A stretch of DNA of 64,000 nucleotides, taken from Vitis vinifera. Lineage: Eukaryota; Streptophyta; Magnoliopsida; Vitales; Vitaceae. The stretch is from positions 23,346,001 to 23,410,000 of the forward strand of contig NC_081819.1 of the NCBI RefSeq assembly GCF_030704535.1, in the 5' to 3' direction. This document shows, piece by piece, positions 57,395-64,000 of the stretch (position 1 is its first letter; every line of letters begins with the position of its first letter). Position numbers and translations under genes: made by a program. The notes under the pieces are model-generated. The model did no database searches. It had not been told where the DNA came from and saw only the letters and a program-made list of their open reading frames with translations.

Positions 57395-60076
57395 ATGGCT
57401 GAAAGCATTGTAACGTTTTTTCTAGAGAAGTTAACCGACCTGCTTTCGCAGGAAGCATTTCTACTCAGCAGAGTAGAAGAGCAGGTGAAGCTGTTGAGTA
57501 ACGAGCTCGAATGGATGCGCCTTTTTCTCAAAGATGCGGATGCAAAGCGCAGATATGATCCAAGAATCAAGCTCTGGGTGAGTCAGATCAGGGACGTAAC
57601 CTATGATGCCGAAGATGTCATCGACAGGTTCATGTTCGAGATGAATCACCAACAGCAAGGAAGTCTCAAATGTCTCAAGTTTCTTAAGTTAAGGTTTGTT
57701 CACAAGCTCGAGTCTCGAATCAGAGAGATCAACATCAAGATTGAGAAGATTATGGCTAACAAATCAAGGTACGGTGTCGAAACTTTACCAGCTGCAAGCT
57801 CTTCCAACGAAGTTGTGCCACAGAAAGAGAAGAGGGTTCCGATCGTTGAAGAAGTCAATGTGGTGGGGATACGAGAGGGTGCAAAAAGTGTGAAGCAAAT
57901 GCTGCTTAATGGAGAGAGGCGGAGGGCAGTGGTGTCCATCGTGGGCATGGGTGGCTTGGGAAAGACCACCCTTGCTAAGAAAGTTTACAACGATAATGAT
58001 GTCCAGCAATACTTTGATTGTCATGCTTGGATTTATGTCTCTCAAGAGTATACAATAAGGGAGCTTTTGCTAGGCATTGCTGATTATGTTATGGTTCTAT
58101 CCCAAAAGCAAAAGAGTCAAATGAACGAGAGTGAGTTGGGGAACAGGCTTCGTGATTACCTGACAACCAAGTAGTACTTGATAGTTATGGATGATATATG
58201 GAGAAATGAAGCTTGGGATAGGTTGAGCTTGTATGTTCCTGACTCTATGAATGGCAGCAGAGTGTTGATCACCTCCCGCAATAAAGAAATTGGTTTTCAT
58301 GCTGATCCACAAACCATTCCCCATGAACTTCCCTTTCTAACTGAAGAAGAGAGTTGGGACCTCTTTCTCAAGAAAATTTTTCTGGCTGGGAGTGCAAATG
58401 CTGTTTGCCCCAGAGAATTGGAAGAGCTGGGAAAGAAAATTGTAGCAAATTGTGGGGGTTTGCCCCTTGCAATCGTGGTCTTGGGAGGCCTTCTATCAAG
58501 AAAAGAAAAGACACCACTCGCCTGGCAAAAAGTACTTGACAGCCTAACTTGGCACCTAAATCAAGGTCCAGACTCATGTTTGGGGGTCCTTGCTCTAAGC
58601 TACAATGATATGCCGTATTACTTGAAGTCCTGTTTCCTTTACTGTGGCCTTTTCCCAGAAGACTCAGAAATCAGGACAGATAAGTTGATCCGCTTGTGGG
58701 TTGCGGAAGGGTTTATACAAAGAAGAGGAAAAGAAATAGTGGAAGACGTCGCGGAAGATCACTTACAGGAATTGGTACATAGAAGCATGATTCAAGTGGC
58801 TGACAAGAGTTTTGATGGAAGAGTGATGTCCTGTCGTATGCATGATTTGCTTCGAGACCTTGCCATTTCTGAGGCTAAAGATACAAAATTTTTTGAGGGA
58901 TATGAAAGCATTGATTCTACATCCCCTGTCAGTGTTCGTCGACTAACCATTCATCAAGGTAAGAAGACTAATTCTGAACACTTGCATAGTTCACGTCTCC
59001 GATCTTTCATTTGTTTTTCTGAATGCTTCCAAGAAAACATTTTAAGATCTTTATACAGGGGTGTCAAATTGCTCACTGTACTGGACCTAGAGAGCATGGA
59101 TATCTATACCCTCCCAGAAGGTATAGGAGAACTTATCCACCTTAAGTACTTGTGCTTAAGGAGAACCCGCATAGAAAGGCTTCCATCGTCCATAGGTCAT
59201 CTTATTAATCTACAAACCCTAGATTTTCGAGGCACTTTAATTGAAATAATTCCTTCTACCATTTGGAAATTGCACCATTTGAGACATCTATATGGTCATG
59301 GTGTGGTTTCAAGGCAGTCAGTGATAGATAATTGTATGAATGGTCCTTTGGGTGTTGACCACCTAACAGCCCTCCAATCATTAAGTTTAAGAGCAGGAAG
59401 GTGGTGCAGTGCAGAAGGGTTAGGAAAATTAACCCAGCTTAGAGAACTGAAAATCCGATGGACTGAAATACCTCAAATAATGTGCAAGGGCTTTTCTGAA
59501 TCTGTTGAAAAATTAACTGCTCTTCGATCCTTGTATTTGTACACCACTGACGGAGAGGAAACATTAGTCATGCCACAACTCATGCCTTTCTTACACCACA
59601 CACACCTTTACCATGTTCGTTTAGGGGGGAAGCTCGAGAAGTTTCCCAATCAAATTGAATTCTACCCCCCAAACCTTATTCAGTTGGAATTGGAATATTG
59701 TAATATAAAGCAAGACCCAATGGTGACTCTGGAGAAGCTGCCAAATCTAAGGATTCTCCAGTTATTGTATAGTTCATACATGGGAAAGAAAATGGTCTGT
59801 TCTTCGGGAGGATTCCAGCGACTGGAAACCCTTAAGCTCAAGGGTTTGAAAGAACTAAGAGAGTTAATTGTGGAAGAAGGGGCAGTGCCAGATCTGAAGG
59901 TTTCAATAATTGCCAGTTACCATAAAATGGCAAGACTTCCTCGCGGATTGCTGCAGCTAGAAAATTTGCAGTACCTAGAGTTGTTTCAGTTGTCACATAA
60001 ATTGATTGAGGAGGTAAATCAGACAGAAGGAGAAGATTGGGACAAGATCCGGCTTATCACCTCCATATTACAGTAG
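57395..60076 (+). pseudogene. CC-NBS-LRR disease-resistance gene (RPP8/RPP13-like) with one premature stop
   Basis: An intronless frame of 894 codons, open except for a TAG at 58172-58174 (codon 260). The start ATG at 57395 gives MAESIVTFFLEKL, the standard start of a coiled-coil (Rx-type) domain. Motifs in order: EDVID at residues 73-77; P-loop GMGGLGKTT at 184-192; the stop; kinase-2 YLIVMDDIW directly after the stop; RNBS-B GSRVLITSR; GLPL (CGGLPLAIVVLGG); RNBS-D CFLYCGLFPED; MHD (MHDLLRDLAI, about residue 481); then irregular LRRs to the end (LPEGIGELIHLKYL, LPSSIGHLINLQTL). Such proteins are intracellular immune receptors that bind ATP and trigger hypersensitive defence. The stop would leave CC plus P-loop only. 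The rest shows no decay, so the mutation looks recent, allelic, or a sequencing error. Confidence 0.92.
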
Positions 60077-61815
60077 AGAAAAGGTAACCTGACGGCTCAG
60101 GATCCACACAGCTTGGGCAGTATTGAGGGCACAAAATTTCTGATGCAATAAATCTTTCTCTACTTGTCTAAGTATGTGTTTTTCTTTTTCTTTTGTATTT
60201 GCGTACGATAATTCCCTTGCTTCCATGGCCTCAAATAAATTGTTCATGCAGTTTGTAATCAAACCCTCACAATGAAGCTCCAACAGAAAATATAAGAGAG
60301 TGAGAGAATGGCCTCCTAATATCAAAGATGTTTTTTCCTTCTATCCCACATTGATATATCACAACTAGGTTTAATCCGATACCTCAAAAGCAATAGCAAT
60401 TAGAACTGAACGGATCCATTAATTAACAAATCGGACTACCAGTGTTGCTTCAATCTGATCAGAAATGATCTATTAACATCTGCCATTACCCCCATTAGCA
60501 GAATTCATCTTTTTTTTTTCTTTCACTTTTTCATCAGCAGCATGATCCTTAAACCACTTGTAACATTACTACATCAAATACATAACAAATCCACAAATAG
60601 ATTTCTATTTGCATAATCAACTAAGTCTAATAGTCTAATGATGAAAATCATATTGCTGACAACCCAGTTGTTCGGCCGTTTCATTTTTTAACTCTCTCTT
60701 CCGATACTTAAAAGCGGTGACAAAAGATTCTTACATATTTCAAATTTTCGGCGGCTGATGATCCGAGATTCAACCTAGAATTCAATATAAAAAAATCCGC
60801 CGACATATCAAACAAGTATAACATCGATTGAACAATATACCCACAAATTTCCTCAGAAATCAAGGTTTTGATCGAGCTACGTATCAATTAAAACTTTCGA
60901 CCGTGTCCTGCAAGATCCATAGATTCATGGAGAGATTTGACCTGCTATTGTAAAGAATACGCCGTCTGGCGAAGGAGCTTGACAGAGGATCGGAGGATGC
61001 TGGTGGATCGACGCCACGAGCTTGTCGGAGGATGATTGTTGATGTGGATCGAGTGTCTCAACTAAATTATATTTTTACTCTTTATATTTATATCAACGCA
61101 TTCACATTATTGAAGATACTAAAAATAATTATGTTTTACATTTCAAATTCAAACAAGATAATAACATTATAAGATTCATATTTTAGTTGTAATTAAGTTG
61201 ACAAACAAATTATGTACACTCAAAAGCGTTTCTCAATATAACATATTAAAACATTATTAAAAAATTCAAACACAAAGATTGTCCTTAAAGGTGTTTCTCC
61301 TAAAATGGATACTAAAAATACATAATAAATTAAAAATATTTTAATTAGAATAACTTTCAAATGGGTTCTAAAAGGTCTGAAAACGGCAATATCAAAACTT
61401 AAATAAAGGCAATGAATTTTTAACTATTCATCCACCAAAAGCAACCGAAGAAAGAGAGCTTGACCCGGATAAAAATCTCTCTTGTACAGGGATCCTTCCC
61501 TTTTTTTTTTTTAAGGTAGCAGCCATCTGAAGGAAAGAAGCTAGAGTCCTTGCAAATTAATTTTCAAACTGATAAATTCGTTACAGGATGTCCAGAATAG
61601 AACTATGGAATTATACTTGGGTGTTGCTCATTGAATTAACAACACATAAATAAGGTACATCAAGTTTATCTGGTTTGGTAGGGGCCTGATCTATAACAAT
61701 TTAATGCTCTAAGAATTAGGAGTTTACCAGAATTAACCACCACGATTACAGATGGCAGCAGAACCCTGAGAATCAACCGCAGGAGAATAACCTTTGAAGA
61801 AAAACAACAATAGCC
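60077..61815. other. Spacer between CNL and NAD-ME
   Basis: 60077-60330 is the presumed CNL 3' UTR. 60900-61050 is slightly GC-richer with no clear frame. 61500-61815 is the likely 3' UTR of the malic enzyme gene. No additional gene seen. Confidence 0.5.
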
Positions 61816-64000
61816 TTATTTCTCATGAACAAGAGGGCTGTAAATGGGGAACCACATATTACGTATGATGTATTCCACCGTCTCCTCCTGCATTCACAAT
61901 CAGCAAAAAAGGAGTGTCATTATATTTACACTTGTTTTGGCAGCATTTCCTAAATATTTTTCAAAAAAATAGTTTTTGAAAACAGTTATTAATTGTTTTG
62001 TAAAAACAGAATTCTATTTGAGAACTCTACATATAAAAAAAAGAGTTTTCTCAACATATTTTCTGTGAAGGGTACTACATACTGTACAATGTAAAAGTTT
62101 ACAAAATATTTTTTATATTTTTTATTGTTGGTCATAACACCTTATAAAAAAAACAACAAAAAATACTTAAAATTTATTCTCAAAAATAATCCTTTTTCAA
62201 AACAAATTCTCAAAATACTGTTTTCGATCACAAGCCAAACTTGTTTTCTATTCTAAAGAATAAAAATTTGTTTTTAAGGACAGTTTCCAAACAGACCTTA
62301 GGTAATTTGTGCTTCTTATAATATTCTCATATTTTCTCTTTTTGGCTTACATTCATCATTTGATATTAAAAGCTCTAATATGGTGCATGTATGTGTAATT
62401 AAAGGCCATTTTTACCAAAATGAGCCCATGTTTTCGCTAGTAAGAATTATTTGAAATCAGATCATACCTTTGACATGTGCTCAAGCTCTCTTGGCCCCAC
62501 ATCACCGTGTCCTTCAGCCAGTTCTTCAGCAACAGCAGCTCGCAAAACAGCAGCTCCAACCTCTGCTGTAATATGCCGAATGCTGCATGATACATAAATA
62601 CCAAAGAGGAGGTCATGCCATGCCATTGAAAAATGAGAATTGAGTTCCCTTCACCTCTATAACTAAGCAATAGAACCACCTATCTAATGAAGATAACATG
62701 GACTGTATCCCATTCTTTCTTTTAGTTCAGGGTGCAAAGCACTTCCAGCAAATACTGAGCACTTAACTTCAGACATTTTAGAAAGAGAAATCCAAAACTA
62801 AATTATTGAATTGGGCATGCAATGGAAATGAGAAGAAATAGAATCAAGAGAAGAATATAGTAATGTTTAACAGTATGAACTGATCGTTACTTGGGTATAT
62901 CCATGGCATAACATGATTAGATCCAAATGTTAGTGGGCTAATGGATTTGTTTATACAAAATATAACTGATTTCCAATCAAAACCTACAACTCACTAGGGC
63001 CTCTACCATCAATCTAGTATAGGATGAATAAGTTATTGGGTAACTTGGAAATCGGGTTACACACTATTATCCTTGCCACAAATACATCTACAGAGTGAAA
63101 TTTTTTTATTGACTATATGCTTTTTATGAAAGCTAAAATTTTTAGCAGCATTTTTAAGAATTTTCTATTCTGTCTTATTCAATTCAAATATCAGAAAACG
63201 AGTAGATGAAAGCAACAGTAATTATCACAGGGAACCAAGAAATTACCTGTCGATGGATGGATACAAGATGCCATTTTGGGTTTCCTCATCACTCATATAA
63301 GAAGCAAGGCTGTGAAGATATCATCATATTAGCAACTTAGCATGGAAAAAAATGCTTCATGCCAGGTTATACTATCCAAAAAGAACACAGATAAATCAAC
63401 CTTGGGTTAGAACATATCTAGCATAATACATAAATGCGAAGTTCATATAACATTCCCCATATGGATGCCAACCACATATTTCTCCTATATAATCATTCAT
63501 TACACTAAGACATACATCATTTTTGTTATTTGTATGATTGCGTTGTACAATTTTACAAAAGTATCCAGATGTTAGTTTTGACCATGGACCTGGTAAAGAA
63601 AGAAAAAAGTTAAATCTGACATTTAGTACAAAAGGCCTCCTAGAACTCCTGCAGAAAGATTATGTGATTATTTCATTCTTTGTGGACTTGATCATTCAAC
63701 AGTCACATAGCCATTGCAACAGAGATAAGATTTTTGGATAATAAGCATGTGAAAACAACGGAAAAAAGAACCAGAAGAAATAGCTTCTCATTTAAGGTTA
63801 AGATCTTAGCATCCACATTACCGACTAAGTCTACATGTGAAAACAAAGAGAGCTTCAAGTATTAAACACATGCCAGGTCCATCCCTGCCAATAAACTTAG
63901 AAATACGAGAGCTGTTAGCATTTATAACTTAGAGCCCATTGGGAGTGATTTTGAGAAGGCTAGAAATGTTGTCTAATGTTTGGAACCGCTTCCTTATAAA
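61816..64000 (-). CDS. NAD-dependent malic enzyme, mitochondrial, 3' exons (partial)
   Basis: Three exons on the minus strand: 63247-63309, 62468-62582, 61816-61887. All have GT...AG borders and consistent phases. They encode LASYMSDEETQNGILYPSID, then SIRHITAEVGAAVLRAAVAE and AEGHGDVGPRELEHMSK, then EETVEYIIRNMWFPIYSPLVHEK and a stop. The C-terminus ending SPLVHEK is characteristic of plant mitochondrial NAD-ME, which oxidatively decarboxylates malate to pyruvate, CO2 and NADH. Substrate and NAD sites lie in upstream exons beyond the window; 63310-64000 is intron. The gene looks intact in what is seen. The family protein is about 600 residues, so only the last ~80 are here. Confidence 0.9.

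Noticed and set aside
60900-61050. GC-richer segment downstream of the CNL as a possible exon
   Set aside because: No open frame with a recognisable motif and no splice-consistent partner exon.
1-64000. CRISPR arrays, bacterial operons, prophage, tRNA or rRNA genes
   Set aside because: No regularly spaced repeats, no Shine-Dalgarno-led gene strings and no cloverleaf or rRNA sequence noticed; gene structure is eukaryotic throughout.

Overview
This is plant nuclear DNA, most likely from a grapevine (Vitis). The reasons are AT-rich spacers, intron-split genes with GT/AG borders, many (AT)n tracts, LTR, LINE and Mutator-type elements, and protein fragments that read like grape families. The species call rests on recognition of sequence character, not on a search.

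Layout. 1-2200: decayed Ty1/Copia element. 2200-5338: AT-rich spacer. 5339-25876: four head-to-tail genes on the minus strand (SDR1-SDR4) for classical short-chain dehydrogenases/reductases of the neomenthol dehydrogenase / salutaridine reductase type, each with five exons. SDR2 and SDR3 are a very recent tandem duplication with an offset of about 6.59 kb. SDR1 carries a solo LTR in its last intron, and a Mutator-like element is nested inside that LTR. 25877-35985: spacer holding a GC-rich island, a 228-bp tandem duplication, a frameshifted neprosin-domain fragment, and a five-exon gene for a possible Yippee-like zinc protein with an acidic Trp/Asp repeat tail.

35986-39399: the 3' half of a MED12 (Mediator kinase module) gene on the minus strand. 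It is decayed but still has introns, and a 149-bp TRIM-like solo LTR sits in one of them. 39400-45126: a Ty3/Gypsy chromovirus (minus strand) inserted into that pseudogene. 45267-47426: a 2.16-kb solo LTR. 48813-48935: a relic of another SDR exon 2. 49243-54025: the fifth SDR gene (SDR5), whose third intron holds LINE 3' ends. 57395-60076: a CC-NBS-LRR resistance gene interrupted by one in-frame stop. 61816 to the right edge: the 3' exons of a mitochondrial NAD-malic enzyme gene on the minus strand.

The biology centres on a specialised-metabolism SDR cluster in flux. Three copies look intact (SDR2, SDR3, SDR5). One has lost the catalytic tyrosine (SDR4). One has a broken splice donor plus a transposon-swollen intron (SDR1). 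One is a relic. Paralogous introns act as empty-site controls that date and place the insertions. I saw no CRISPR, operon, rRNA or tRNA gene.
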